Positions 7,996 through 17,800 of a stretch of 57,119 nt of DNA are shown one piece after another (position 1 is the stretch's first letter; every line of letters starts with the position of its first letter). The stretch lies in contig CAZJUP010000017.1 of assembly GCA_964549275.1 (NCBI GenBank), forward strand, positions 1 to 57,119, read 5' to 3'. The position numbers and the translations under genes are program-made. This DNA comes from CAZJUP01 sp964549275 (lineage in GTDB: Bacteria; Fidelibacterota; Marinisomatia; Marinisomatales; TCS55). The notes beneath the pieces are model-generated. The model searched no databases. It saw only the letters and a list, made by a program, of their open reading frames with translations, and had not been told where the DNA came from.

Positions 7996-9141
7996 TTAGC
8001 GGGTTGAAACCGTATCCTTTCCTTGTAAATAATCCTGAATGGATAGTAATAAATTAACCAAAGTTAAGGGTGTATAAAGATTCTGCCCTAATGATTCAAT
8101 GGTGTATTCTAACTCTTGGTTAATGGCGGCCAAGTTGGCCGATGGATACGCTTTATTAAATTTTTCGAAATCATTTAAATCTGGGAATGGAGAAGGGTAT
8201 TTTTTACCCCCACGTATTTTTTTCGCATAATGAAACCACAGTTGAAGTAAATAGATTTGAAACCGAAAATCATCTGGTTTTCTTGCCGCTGTCATTGAGA
8301 GACTGTCAATAACAGACTTCCACCCTTTAGCAGAGTTTCTCACAACCTGTTTCACCAATTTATCAGTTTGGGATTGCACCTCATCTGGTGATTGCTCAGA
8401 AAGGGCCACCGCTCTGTGTATATTTCCTCGGGAAATACCCGCTGCAAACTCAGCCCTGGTAGATTCAATCCCCTTTTTTATTAATAAATCTGTTACAGTT
8501 TTTGTACTCAAAGCTGGAAAATGAATCTGTTGGCAACGACTAATTATTGTAGGCAAAAGTTCTGACTTATAATCAGTCACGAGAATAAGCGTTGTGTTAG
8601 AGGGGGGTTCTTCTAAAATTTTCAGCAGTGCATTTGCAGATTCTCCCACGCCACTAGAGAGAAAATGAGCCTCAAAAATTAAGATTACTTTTTGACCGTT
8701 TTCTTGAGATTTCAGCATAATAGAATGCCGTAATTCTCGAACCGAAGCTAAAAGAATCCTTTTTGCTCGTGGTACTGAAATTTTGTACAGCCCATCTTTC
8801 CCTTTATTTATCAGAGCAGAGGTTAAATAGTCCAGTTCTTCTTTTTTCAAACCGTCTAATGGATCCTTATTCCGGCTGCCGGATTTTTCTCCACCCGGGA
8901 GAGGAACTATTATTTTCAAATTCGGATGTTGAAGCGTTTTAAACTTCGCGCAAGATGGGCACTTTCCGCAGGGAAGATTTGCAGAACCAGTGCAATTTAA
9001 TAAAGCGGCAAATCTCAGGGCTGCCCATTCTTTACCGCACCCTTCTGACCCGGAAAATAAATATGCAGATCCAATTCGATTTGTTTCCTTAATACGAAGG
9101 AGCCTGTCCCAAATTTTAGGTTGAATATCCTGAATTCTCAT
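7996..9141 (-). CDS. holB: DNA polymerase III subunit delta-prime
   Basis: The 381-residue protein is a clamp-loader subunit that helps load the sliding clamp on primed DNA. It has an AAA+ fold with a P-loop-like GSEGCGKEW near 28-36, where the usual Ser/Thr after Lys is Glu, in keeping with the inactive ATP site of delta-prime. A zinc module with four cysteines follows (C50, and C59, C62, C65 in CGKCPSC), then ILEEPPSNT (sensor region) and SRCQQIHF. I chose the ATG at 9141, which overlaps the upstream stop as ATGA; longer versions would run back into the preceding gene. Co-transcription with metG and tatD is common. Confidence 0.9.
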   Translation of the reverse strand: MRIQDIQPKIWDRLLRIKETNRIGSAYLFSGSEGCGKEWAALRFAALLNCTGSANLPCGKCPSCAKFKTLQHPNLKIIVPLPGGEKSGSRNKDPLDGLKKEELDYLTSALINKGKDGLYKISVPRAKRILLASVRELRHSIMLKSQENGQKVILIFEAHFLSSGVGESANALLKILEEPPSNTTLILVTDYKSELLPTIISRCQQIHFPALSTKTVTDLLIKKGIESTRAEFAAGISRGNIHRAVALSEQSPDEVQSQTDKLVKQVVRNSAKGWKSVIDSLSMTAARKPDDFRFQIYLLQLWFHYAKKIRGGKKYPSPFPDLNDFEKFNKAYPSANLAAINQELEYTIESLGQNLYTPLTLVNLLLSIQDYLQGKDTVSTR

Positions 9142-10334
9142 CGTTTTGCCAGCCATTTTTCCGGATCGAGTTTTTGGCCTTTCCCCCATATTTCAAAGTG
9201 CAGTTGCGACCCGTTCACTGATCCGGAATCCCCCATAAAAGCAATAACATCACCGGCACGCACTTCGCTATCTACGTTCGTATCCACCTTTGTAACATGG
9301 CTATATACAGTATAAAAACCTCCGCCATGATCGATAATTATTGTCGTACCAAATCCTCGAATAAACGTGATGGTTGTTACAACGCCTCCTAAAATCGATT
9401 GTACGGGCGACCCGGGTTTCCCTTTAATATCAATACCGGGATTTTCTGTAGACGTTTTCAATTTTGGATTCCACTGGCGGCCAAACTTTGCCACCACACG
9501 ACCCTCTGCCGGCCAGGGCAATTGCCCTTTTAAGGATGAAAATCCCCTGGTTTTCATCGCTTCTTGCTGACGGCGAATTCGCTCTGCCCTCTCAGCGCGG
9601 GCTTTATCTGCTTGAATTTGTTTTATGATGGCTTCCAGTTGTCTGACTCCCGCTTCCTTTTCCTGAAGATAGGAAGTAAGTTCTTTTTTACTCTGGCGTA
9701 TTTTTGCCAATTCTCTTTGTTTTTTCCGTTTCGAATTCCGCAAGTTTACCAGTGTATTTTCTCGGTCCCGTTTTAGACGCCGTTTTTTTCTTAATGCCGT
9801 CTCCAGGTTCAACTTCTGCTGACCGACCTCGATAAGAAGGGAACGAATTTTATCATGAGTTTTTCGATCAATGTCAGAAATAATTTTCATGTATTTCGCT
9901 CTATACACTGCCTGCCGCCAGGATGTTGAACTCAATAGTTTTTCCAAATCGGTCAATGAACCTTTTTTATACATTTTTACTACACGGAGGCCATATCGGG
10001 CTCTAAGCGTATCCAAAGCATCTTCACTCTCCCGAATACTGGTTTTTGTTCTGCTGATATCTGCTACCAGTAATTTTTCTTCTTTTTCCAATTCCCTCAC
10101 CAGACGATCCATCAAGGATATCTCTTCTGCCAGATTACTGACACGCCGTGCGGCAGATTTCTCTTTTTTGGCTTCAGACTGAATCCGCTTTCTCGTGGAT
10201 TGAATTTCTTTTTGCAGATTGCGGATAGCTTTATTCTGCGATTCCAACTCACGGCTGAAATCCTGAACATTTTTTTGGCTGAAAAGTGTTGAACCCCAAA
10301 AAAGAGATAAAACGATGGTAAACCGTATAATCAT
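9138..10334 (-). CDS. EnvC-like murein hydrolase activator (degenerate LytM domain)
   Basis: The 398-residue protein has a signal peptide (1-19, ending FSQ), a long coiled coil rich in Lys, Arg and Glu (about 22-260) and a C-terminal LytM/M23 domain (about 275-395). Catalytic LytM enzymes need HxxxD and HxH; here the first His is Asn298 (NPGID) and the second motif is Q377-L-H379, while H346 remains. The domain is therefore probably not catalytic, as in EnvC and NlpD, which switch on cell-wall amidases at the division septum. It would act in the periplasm, perhaps with FtsEX, which is not in this window. It begins the run leading into holB. Confidence 0.85.
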   Translation of the reverse strand: MIIRFTIVLSLFWGSTLFSQKNVQDFSRELESQNKAIRNLQKEIQSTRKRIQSEAKKEKSAARRVSNLAEEISLMDRLVRELEKEEKLLVADISRTKTSIRESEDALDTLRARYGLRVVKMYKKGSLTDLEKLLSSTSWRQAVYRAKYMKIISDIDRKTHDKIRSLLIEVGQQKLNLETALRKKRRLKRDRENTLVNLRNSKRKKQRELAKIRQSKKELTSYLQEKEAGVRQLEAIIKQIQADKARAERAERIRRQQEAMKTRGFSSLKGQLPWPAEGRVVAKFGRQWNPKLKTSTENPGIDIKGKPGSPVQSILGGVVTTITFIRGFGTTIIIDHGGGFYTVYSHVTKVDTNVDSEVRAGDVIAFMGDSGSVNGSQLHFEIWGKGQKLDPEKWLAKR

Positions 10335-10446
10335 TGCCGGGGAAAATACCGCTCACACTGACGACAGAGCAATTCTTATCCTATATCATCAAATTGAAAA
10401 AATCTGCTCATTCAAAATTTCTTCAAAACTCAATTGATTCCAACCC

Positions 10447-10475
10447 TTGACTTAGGGGTATGCATTCTCTATGTT
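10447..10475 (+). promoter_or_regulatory. Sigma70-like promoter for the cyclic-nucleotide-binding gene
   Basis: TTGACT (10447-10452), a 17-base spacer and TATGTT (10470-10475). The ATG at 10471 lies inside the -10 box, so it cannot be the start of translation from this promoter; the TTG at 10501 fits instead. Confidence 0.5.
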
Positions 10476-10487
10476 TCCCTCTTATTT

Positions 10488-10492
10488 GGAGG
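10488..10492 (+). promoter_or_regulatory. Ribosome binding site GGAGG deciding a TTG start
   Basis: GGAGG lies eight bases before TTG 10501 and is one of the strongest Shine-Dalgarno matches in the window. It argues for the TTG rather than the upstream in-frame ATG at 10471. Confidence 0.65.
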
Positions 10493-10500
10493 ACAAAAAA

Positions 10501-11016
10501 TTGAAAAACGCGTTATGGCCGAACCTCTTTCGAGGTTGGAATCACCGGGAAAGTGAAACCGTTCTGACTTTAAAGCAGGTTCCTATTTTTGAGGGGTTTA
10601 GCGAAAAAGAATTCAAGGAACTGGAAAAATTGATTCACCACCGTGTTTATAAACCGGGTGAATTTATTTTTAAACTTCAGGCTCCGGGAGAAGGAATGTA
10701 TATTATTTTTTCAGGGCATGTAGAAATCATTCTTGGAACTGATACAAAAGATAAACACATCCTTGCTACATTGAAAAAAGGGGATTTTTTTGGTGAATTA
10801 GCTCTACTGGATGCAGAACCCCGATCGGCCTCGGCTGTTTCAATAGACCATTCAGAAATGCTGGGATTTTTTCGTCCTGACCTTTTTTCTCTATTAGAGC
10901 GGAACCCGATTTTAGGAAATAAAATTCTTTTAAACCTGGCTTCCGTCATTGGAGAAAGACTTAGAAAATCCAATAAACTTCTGGTAGATGCACAATCTAA
11001 AAAGGAAACCAAATGA
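10501..11016 (+). CDS. Cyclic nucleotide-binding domain protein
   Basis: The product (171 residues from TTG 10501) is a stand-alone CAP-ED domain. The phosphate-binding cassette is recognisable in GDFFGELALLDAEPRSASA, and KPGEFIF and GEGMYIIFSGHVE match the preceding beta strands. There is no DNA-binding helix-turn-helix after it, only a C-terminal helix, so it is more likely a sensor or regulatory partner than a transcription factor. It overlaps the next gene, an AI-2E-family membrane protein, by four bases (ATGA), so the two are coupled; it might regulate that protein. Whether it binds cAMP or another ligand is unknown. Confidence 0.85.
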   Translation: MKNALWPNLFRGWNHRESETVLTLKQVPIFEGFSEKEFKELEKLIHHRVYKPGEFIFKLQAPGEGMYIIFSGHVEIILGTDTKDKHILATLKKGDFFGELALLDAEPRSASAVSIDHSEMLGFFRPDLFSLLERNPILGNKILLNLASVIGERLRKSNKLLVDAQSKKETK

Positions 11017-12131
11017 CCGAAGCCCGTAATTATTTCCAGCTCATATACCGTCTATTTATCTTCCTTATTGGTATAGGGGCTTTATACACGGTTTGGCCCT
11101 ACATCTCTGATGTTGTTCTCATGCTTGTATTTGCTTTTCTGTTTACAACGGTTATGCTATCCGGTGTGGATGCCTTGGAAAGAAAAATACACAGCCGGGG
11201 TCTAAGCGTTTTTATTGTGGTTATTGTATTATTAGGAGCAATCGGTATATTTGTGGGATCATTTATTGCTCAACTTTCACAGCAGGCAGTAGATTTTTCT
11301 CAACGGATAGATCAGGACACTCTTACACAAGAATTCAAATTGTTGGGGCAAAGGATTACATCAGCTTTACCTTCATTCGCAAAAGATATTCAGCCCCAAA
11401 GCGGCGATCTTGCAGGCAATCTGAGTAAATTTATCAACTCTGTTATTCAAAACCTTGCTTCCCTGGCCGGTGCTGTCGGAAATTTTTTCTTTATCGCAGC
11501 CATGGTTTTTATCTTTACTGTTATTCTACTGGCAGAATATCACGGATTCAAGAAGACTCTCGTCAATATGATTCCCAATAAATACTTCGAAGTAGGGTTG
11601 CGTTTAATTTTTAATATTGAAAAATCGGTTTCCAGTTATTTGAGGGGCCAATTCCTCTCCGCAGCCAGTGTAGCGGTTATGTCCATAATCGGACTTCAAC
11701 TCTTAAACGTTTTTGGTGCTAATCTAACTCTGACTTTTTTTATTGGATCAATTGCCGGGTTGGCAAATCTGATCCCTTTAATCGGTCCATTTGTGGGAAT
11801 GATACCGGCAATCCTCATTGCTTTTATGAATAATATCGGCAGTGATGCAGCCATGAGTCATGCCCTGTTTAATGTTATCCCCTCACCTTTTTATATATTG
11901 GATATTGTTGTTATGTTTATTATTGTTCAACAGATTGAAGGCAATCTTATCACCCCTGCTCTTGTGGGAAAAAGCGTAGGACTTCACCCTATGATAGTGA
12001 TGATTGCCCTTCTAATAGGTGGAACAATATTAGGCCCGTTGGGGATGCTTTTTGCTGTACCTACTGCTGGTGTCCTAAAAGTCATCGGGCAGGAAGTTTC
12101 TTTCGTAAAAAAGAATGCCCATTTGTTATAA
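11013..12131 (+). CDS. AI-2E/PerM-family membrane transporter
   Basis: This 372-residue integral membrane protein has about eight hydrophobic segments: two near the N-terminus (14-60), a third (65-90), a soluble-looking loop with FSQRIDQDTL (around 95-140), then five more. The layout and the motif ANLIPLIGPFVGMIPA match the AI-2 exporter/PerM family, whose members have been linked to autoinducer export or to sodium-proton exchange. The substrate cannot be assigned. It follows the cyclic-nucleotide-binding gene with a four-base overlap and is convergent with the next gene. Confidence 0.88.
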   Translation: MTEARNYFQLIYRLFIFLIGIGALYTVWPYISDVVLMLVFAFLFTTVMLSGVDALERKIHSRGLSVFIVVIVLLGAIGIFVGSFIAQLSQQAVDFSQRIDQDTLTQEFKLLGQRITSALPSFAKDIQPQSGDLAGNLSKFINSVIQNLASLAGAVGNFFFIAAMVFIFTVILLAEYHGFKKTLVNMIPNKYFEVGLRLIFNIEKSVSSYLRGQFLSAASVAVMSIIGLQLLNVFGANLTLTFFIGSIAGLANLIPLIGPFVGMIPAILIAFMNNIGSDAAMSHALFNVIPSPFYILDIVVMFIIVQQIEGNLITPALVGKSVGLHPMIVMIALLIGGTILGPLGMLFAVPTAGVLKVIGQEVSFVKKNAHLL

Positions 12132-12168
12132 GATAAGGGCATGTATTTGATTGAAGTAATATGGGTAG

Positions 12169-13977
12169 TTAATCCCGATCAATTCTAAATAATATATAAT
12201 CTGAAAAGCTCAAGGAAACTTCAGTCCCATCTACATAACGATAAATCCATAATTGAAGGGTTTGGTCCGGCCCCTTAGCTACGATTTCTGAAGGCTCCCC
12301 CATAATATTCTGAACTTGGGGAATGGTCATACCGACTTTTATGGGCGCAGGTTTTTCTTCAACTTTTTCTCGCTCAATCTTCATCCGTTGGGCAATTTTC
12401 TGATTGAGAAGTATTTCTTCTCTTTTAGCCAGTTTTTCTTTGAGCTCCACTAATATTTTGCTATTTTCACGATTGAGACCTCCTGTGAGTTCCTTGGCTT
12501 CTTCAAGAGCATAGACAGCAAAACGAACGTCCCGCAAATCTCTTGCCGAGTCTGCCATGGCCAACAAGTTTGATGCAATTTGAAACCGATACGTGCCAAC
12601 TTCAAAAGCAAAACCTGGATCTTTTTCAAGGGCTTTTTTAAATAACCCTAATGCTTTTCCAAAAAAACCGAAATCCATGGCTTTTTTCCCCTCCTGGATT
12701 AAATGGGTTGTTTCAAATCGTAAGACGTGAGTTTCCACATCCGGAAACCACCCGGAAATTTCTTCAGCCATTTTAATGGCTTCTTCCCCTCTTCCTGCAC
12801 GAAGAATGGATTCGGCATTCTCGAGTTGGGTATAGGCCATTTCCTTAATCCGTTCATCCAATACTGGAATGAGTGTAGAATCTGCCAAGACCCTCGCCCG
12901 TCGGTAACGAGCTAGGGCCTGTTTTGTCATACCCCTTTCATCAAAACTCATACCTTCTTTCATAAGCTGAAGTGGAATTTTTGGTTTACTTTTTTCAATG
13001 AACAGTTTTGCCCGATGTAGATTGGCATGATTGGGGTTATTTTTTACAAAAGACTCCAATAGCCGAGTAGCCGAAATGTAATCTCTCCGATAATAGTGCA
13101 TTTTCCCGGTGTCCCCTTCAGTCTTTCTTCCTCCAAAGAATACGGAAAATGTCGCAAAAACACCCATATTTTCCAATGTAAAGCTTTTGATAGGTGACAC
13201 ATCTTTTTTGTCGGAAATATTATTAATTATTGTCCGGGTTCCCTTTAGATCAACACCTACGGCATATCGGTTATTTTGTCCCGGGTCCAGTATAATCCGA
13301 CCACCTAAAGCAAAGGATTGAGAAGGCCCCCGCCCAGTGGGTGACTCCAAACTGTAAAATTTAGAAAATGCCTGCCCATAGGTATAGCGCATATTTATAA
13401 ACCAGCTTTCGTACCATTGCAGCATCAGGGATTGGCTCCAGCTTAATTCAAATACCTTACCAGTAAATTTTGCTCCGGCGATCCAATTGGAATTTTCAGT
13501 ATTCCATTCTGTAGGGATTTCCGCAGGTAAAAACAAGGAAGCGTATCTCAAATTCAATCCGGAGTGCATATCCAGCCAACTGGTTTTCAGCAGATAGTAA
13601 GCCAGGTTTGTTTTCGCTATATCCATATCCAGCTGATGACCAATGTGAGAAGTAAAACTGCCTCCCGTAAATGAAGTGGCAGATTCTGTTTCGTATGTCA
13701 TCCACGAGCTTGGAGTTTTAAGTCCAAGGAATCCTTGTCCTCCATTATAACCGAACCCATACCGCAATTCTATGGGGATAAATTTGACTGGTTCATGAAA
13801 TTCCCGCCTTCTAAAAACTCTGTCCCAGAAATATCCTTTTTCGTACTCCACGCCCTGTTCTTTTTTTAGTTTAAACATCCGGAATAAAAAGGATTTTGAT
13901 GTATCTGGCCTTGTTGTTTCTTCGGCTGCTAAAAACCCCAAAATTAGGATGAACAGGATAAATAGTTTTATTCTCAT
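12169..13977 (-). CDS. Outer-membrane-type protein with TPR-like repeats and a BamE-like tail
   Basis: The 602-residue protein has a signal peptide (1-18). Residues about 55-290 alternate aromatic and polar positions (ELRYGFGYNGGQGF, LMLQWYESWFINMRYTYG) as in a beta-barrel or beta-sheet. Residues about 300-510 are helical TPR-like repeats. The C-terminal part, beginning VGMTIPQVQNIMGEPSEIV (about 549-567), resembles the SmpA/OmlA (BamE) fold. I do not know a named protein with this order. It may be an envelope assembly or structural protein. It is a single gene, with divergent spacing to the DUF4159 operon. Confidence 0.7.
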   Translation of the reverse strand: MRIKLFILFILILGFLAAEETTRPDTSKSFLFRMFKLKKEQGVEYEKGYFWDRVFRRREFHEPVKFIPIELRYGFGYNGGQGFLGLKTPSSWMTYETESATSFTGGSFTSHIGHQLDMDIAKTNLAYYLLKTSWLDMHSGLNLRYASLFLPAEIPTEWNTENSNWIAGAKFTGKVFELSWSQSLMLQWYESWFINMRYTYGQAFSKFYSLESPTGRGPSQSFALGGRIILDPGQNNRYAVGVDLKGTRTIINNISDKKDVSPIKSFTLENMGVFATFSVFFGGRKTEGDTGKMHYYRRDYISATRLLESFVKNNPNHANLHRAKLFIEKSKPKIPLQLMKEGMSFDERGMTKQALARYRRARVLADSTLIPVLDERIKEMAYTQLENAESILRAGRGEEAIKMAEEISGWFPDVETHVLRFETTHLIQEGKKAMDFGFFGKALGLFKKALEKDPGFAFEVGTYRFQIASNLLAMADSARDLRDVRFAVYALEEAKELTGGLNRENSKILVELKEKLAKREEILLNQKIAQRMKIEREKVEEKPAPIKVGMTIPQVQNIMGEPSEIVAKGPDQTLQLWIYRYVDGTEVSLSFSDYILFRIDRD

Positions 13978-14160
13978 AACTATCCAAAATACCGGGATTA
14001 TCTTACACAGTGCAAGGAGAGGATTGAAGTGAATAGGTCACCGGTATTTCCGGAATAGCAGGTAAAATTTTCAATCCAATTCATCAGTTAAAACCGGTAA
14101 CTTTCCTGTCGATATGGGCAAGAGGAACAAATCTTCCTGCTGATAATTCAATGATTACAC

Positions 14161-14829
14161 ATGAAAAGTTTTACAAATCCTCTTAAAAAAATATTACTGC
14201 TGAGCCTATTGTTTTCCTCCGGAATAGTCTATGGCCAAAACTTCTCAATTGCACGGGTTCACTATGACGGTGGTGGAGATTGGTATGGAGACCCCAGCAG
14301 TCTTCCAAATCTTTTACACTATATTGAGGCCCACACCAACATCAAAGTTGACCATAAAGAACCACGCATCAAAATCACGGATAATGAACTTACCATACAT
14401 CCCTACCTCTATTTGACTGGTCATGGAAATATCAGGTTTTCTGAAGAAGAGATTATTCGTTTAAGGTCATTTCTTCTACGAGGCGGGTTTCTCCATGCTG
14501 ATGATAATTACGGTATGGATATTTCCTTCCGACGGGAAATGAAGCGGGTATTCCCGGATAAGGAGTGGGTTGAGCTTCCTCAGAACCATCCTATTTACCA
14601 TGTATTTTTCGAATTTTCCAACGGGTTACCAAAGATCCATGAACACGATGGAAACCCACCTCAAGGATTAGCTTTATTCGAGGGAGAACGCATCATTGCC
14701 TTTTATACTTATGAAACGGATTTAGGAGATGGCTGGGAAGACCGTGAAGTCCACAACAACCCGGAAACTGTGCGGGAAGCAGCACTGAAGATGGGAACGA
14801 ATATTGTTATTTTTGCATTAACCCAATGA
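14161..14829 (+). CDS. DUF4159-family periplasmic protein
   Basis: The 222-residue protein has a signal peptide (1-25, ending VYG-Q) and a single DUF4159 domain: FSIARVHYDGGGDWYGDP, YLYLTGHGNIRFSEEE and LRGGFLHADDNYGMDISF are typical of this glutamine-amidotransferase-like fold. Its biochemical role is unknown. It is the first gene of a six-gene plus-strand operon whose members overlap by one to four bases up to the GNAT gene (next start ATG at 14826 within ATGA). In related bacteria DUF4159 proteins often accompany MoxR/Bat-type genes; none are in this window. Confidence 0.85.
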   Translation: MKSFTNPLKKILLLSLLFSSGIVYGQNFSIARVHYDGGGDWYGDPSSLPNLLHYIEAHTNIKVDHKEPRIKITDNELTIHPYLYLTGHGNIRFSEEEIIRLRSFLLRGGFLHADDNYGMDISFRREMKRVFPDKEWVELPQNHPIYHVFFEFSNGLPKIHEHDGNPPQGLALFEGERIIAFYTYETDLGDGWEDREVHNNPETVREAALKMGTNIVIFALTQ

Positions 14830-17800
14830 AATCCATCCAAAACCATTTACTGGCCCTTCGCCGTGCAGTAATTCTCCAAGATTTAAAAATACTGGGGTGG
14901 CGCCTATATTCGTTTTTACTCCTGGTTTTTCTGATCATGATACCCTTGGAATCTATATTTTACTTTTCCGGATTTTTCCGGTTTACATTTTTTATCTTCC
15001 TTTTGACATTCTGTTTCCTTTTCTTGGGATGGCTGGTTTTAACCGGTATACAGATTAGGCGAAATCGCGTTGACCAATATCGTTGGTCCTCCCTCGCTCG
15101 AATGGCGGGCCAAAGAGCTTTCTCCAAAGAGGATACCCTGTTAAATGCCCTTCAGCTTGAACGGGATCAATCCTATAAGACCTCCTCTGAACTAAGCGAA
15201 TCTTTTGTACAACAAGCCTCAGGAACACTTAGCAAAATAGAATTGGGCGTTCTGGTATCCCAGGAGAAAACTGTTCAATGGAAACGCGTGACCCTTATTT
15301 TGCTTATAGCTTCAACTCTCATGGTGGGTACAACATGGCGCCACGCTGTATCTTCTTTATATCGCTGGTCTCATCCAAAAACTGAATTTCTCCCTCCAAT
15401 TCCTTTCACTTTAACCTCAACATCAGGGCACCTTCATCTCCTTGGTGGAGAAACTGCTGCGATTGCCTTTTTGGCAACAGGGTCGACCCCGGACTCCATT
15501 ACACTGGAGTTACGATCTCTTGCCATTCCTGCCGGAATGGATTCAGTTAAACAAATCGTCCTGCATCGTTCTCTATCGACCAACAAGTATTCCTATAATT
15601 TCGAAAATGTTTTTTACGATTTTAATTACCATGCTTTTGTGTCCTCCTCTAAATTCTGGGAACCCTGGGAATCCATTCGTTCGCCTCATTATTCCATTTC
15701 TGTCACAGACCGCCCTGTTATGGAAAATTTTACTGTCACCATCACATCACCCGAATATTCCCGATTGCCGGTTCAAACCCAAAAAGCCAACCGGGCGGAT
15801 ATTCAAGGATTAAAGGGTAGCCGAATAGACTTATCTCTACGCAGTAACCGAAGATTAAAAAAAGCTACGTTACGTTTCGAAAAAAATCCCCATAATATGG
15901 ATATCCGGGGGAAACGTGCCTCAACCCAATTTGTATTGAACAAAGATGATCAGTTTTCTATTCAATTGAAAGATAAGCGTGGAATTTCAAACCGGAACCC
16001 CATACCCTATCGGCTAGAAGTTATTCCAGATCTCGACCCTACTCTCTCCGTTATTCAACCACCTCCCATTGTTGAGCTTGGAAGTGGACAGACTATCCCT
16101 ATTCAATTGACGATTGAAGATGATTTTGGTTTTTCGAAACTGCAGTTGGCTTATGAAATTCAAAGACCCAGTTATATTCAGGCTGAACCATTTATATCTA
16201 TTTTTAATGTGCCCATCCCGGACAATACCCAAACCAAGCAAGATATCAAAATGGTCTGGTCACTTCAAGATTTGGAACTCATGCCGGAAGATGAAGTACA
16301 CTACCATTTTGAACTTTATGACAACGACACAGTTTCCGGGCCTAAAAAATCATTGTCGGGCACCTTTATAGCCCGTTTGCCCAGTTTGAATGATTTGTTT
16401 CAGGCTTTTGAAGACAAAGAAACGGAAATTGCTGAAGAAGCTGAGATAAAACTTGAAGATATCCGGCAAATTAAAGAACAAATGGAAAAAGCAGAATTAG
16501 AATTGCTCAAAATTGATAAGCCGGATTGGGATCAGCAAAAAGCTATTCATCAAATGCTGAAAAATGTAAAAGAAGAATTAGAGCAGTTTCAAAATCTGTC
16601 TGAACAATTGGAAGCTTTAGGCCATACCGGAGATAAGCATGAATTATTTTCTGAACATCTTTTGGAGAAGTTTAATGAGCTTCAGGACTTGATTCAAAAT
16701 ATATTTCCCCCAGAATTTTTGAACAATATAGACTTGATGGAAAAAGCTCTGGAAAATCTCAATAAAGAAGATATGCTGAAAGCTCTACAAAATCTTGCAA
16801 ATAATATGGATCAGGTAGAGCAGGAGTTGGACCGGTTTCTTGATATTTTTAAACGGGTCCAAGCTGAACAAAAAATTGATGAACTCCATAAACGACTGGA
16901 GCAATTGGTTCATCAACAGGATAAACTCGATGGGGAAATCCGAAGGACGGACCATGAAACAGACCCTTCGATTTATAATCGATTAGAACAAGAGGAGGCC
17001 TTGACAAGGGCTGAATTCAATGAAATTCTTCAAGACATTGAAAATGCAGTAAGGACCATCAAATCTTACAGCAAAAGCACAGCGGAAGCGTTGGAGGATT
17101 TATCTCAGTCTGATATAGCTAAAAATACGAATATCAGCTTAGACCAAACTCAGTATGCCTTGAACCGTAAAGAAAGTTTTAAAGCAATGGATGCGAGTCT
17201 TTCTGCGCTTGAATCTCTTCAGAATATGGGAGATTCCATGGATTTAATCCGTGAAAATTTCCAAAGGGAAACCACAAAAGGAATGGCCCAAAAATTTCGT
17301 GAAATTTTAAGGGATGTGTTATCTTTATCCAAACGTCAGGAGTCTCTGATTCAAAAAACAAAATCCACCCCTCGTCATTCTCCCCGACAAAGTGAGTTGG
17401 CAGTTGATCAACAGCTTCTTCAGGATCAATTGCGCGGCTCCATGCAAAATATGATGAACCTCTCCAAAGAAACATTCATGGTTTCACCTGAGATGGGCCG
17501 GGGGATGGGAATGGCCTTTGCTCAGATGGAAGACTCAAAAACCAAACTGGGCGACAGAAATGGAGCCGGCTCGCTCTCTCACCAATCCAAGGCTATGGCA
17601 GCCTTAAATGAAGGAGCAAAAGCGATTTTAAATTCTATTAATGAAATGCAATCCTCCGGTTCTGCCAGCGGGTATGAAGCGTTTTTAAAACGAATGGAAG
17701 ATATGGCGGGTCAACAGAAGGGGATTAATGACCAGGGGATGCAGCTTGCCCTTGGACAAATGGCTTCCGGACTTTATGAGGCATTGATGGGTGAAATGCT

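Noticed and set aside
15442..15813. Open frame of 123 codons inside the DUF4175-like gene
   Set aside because: It is out of frame with a convincing 1146-residue gene and has no recognisable features.
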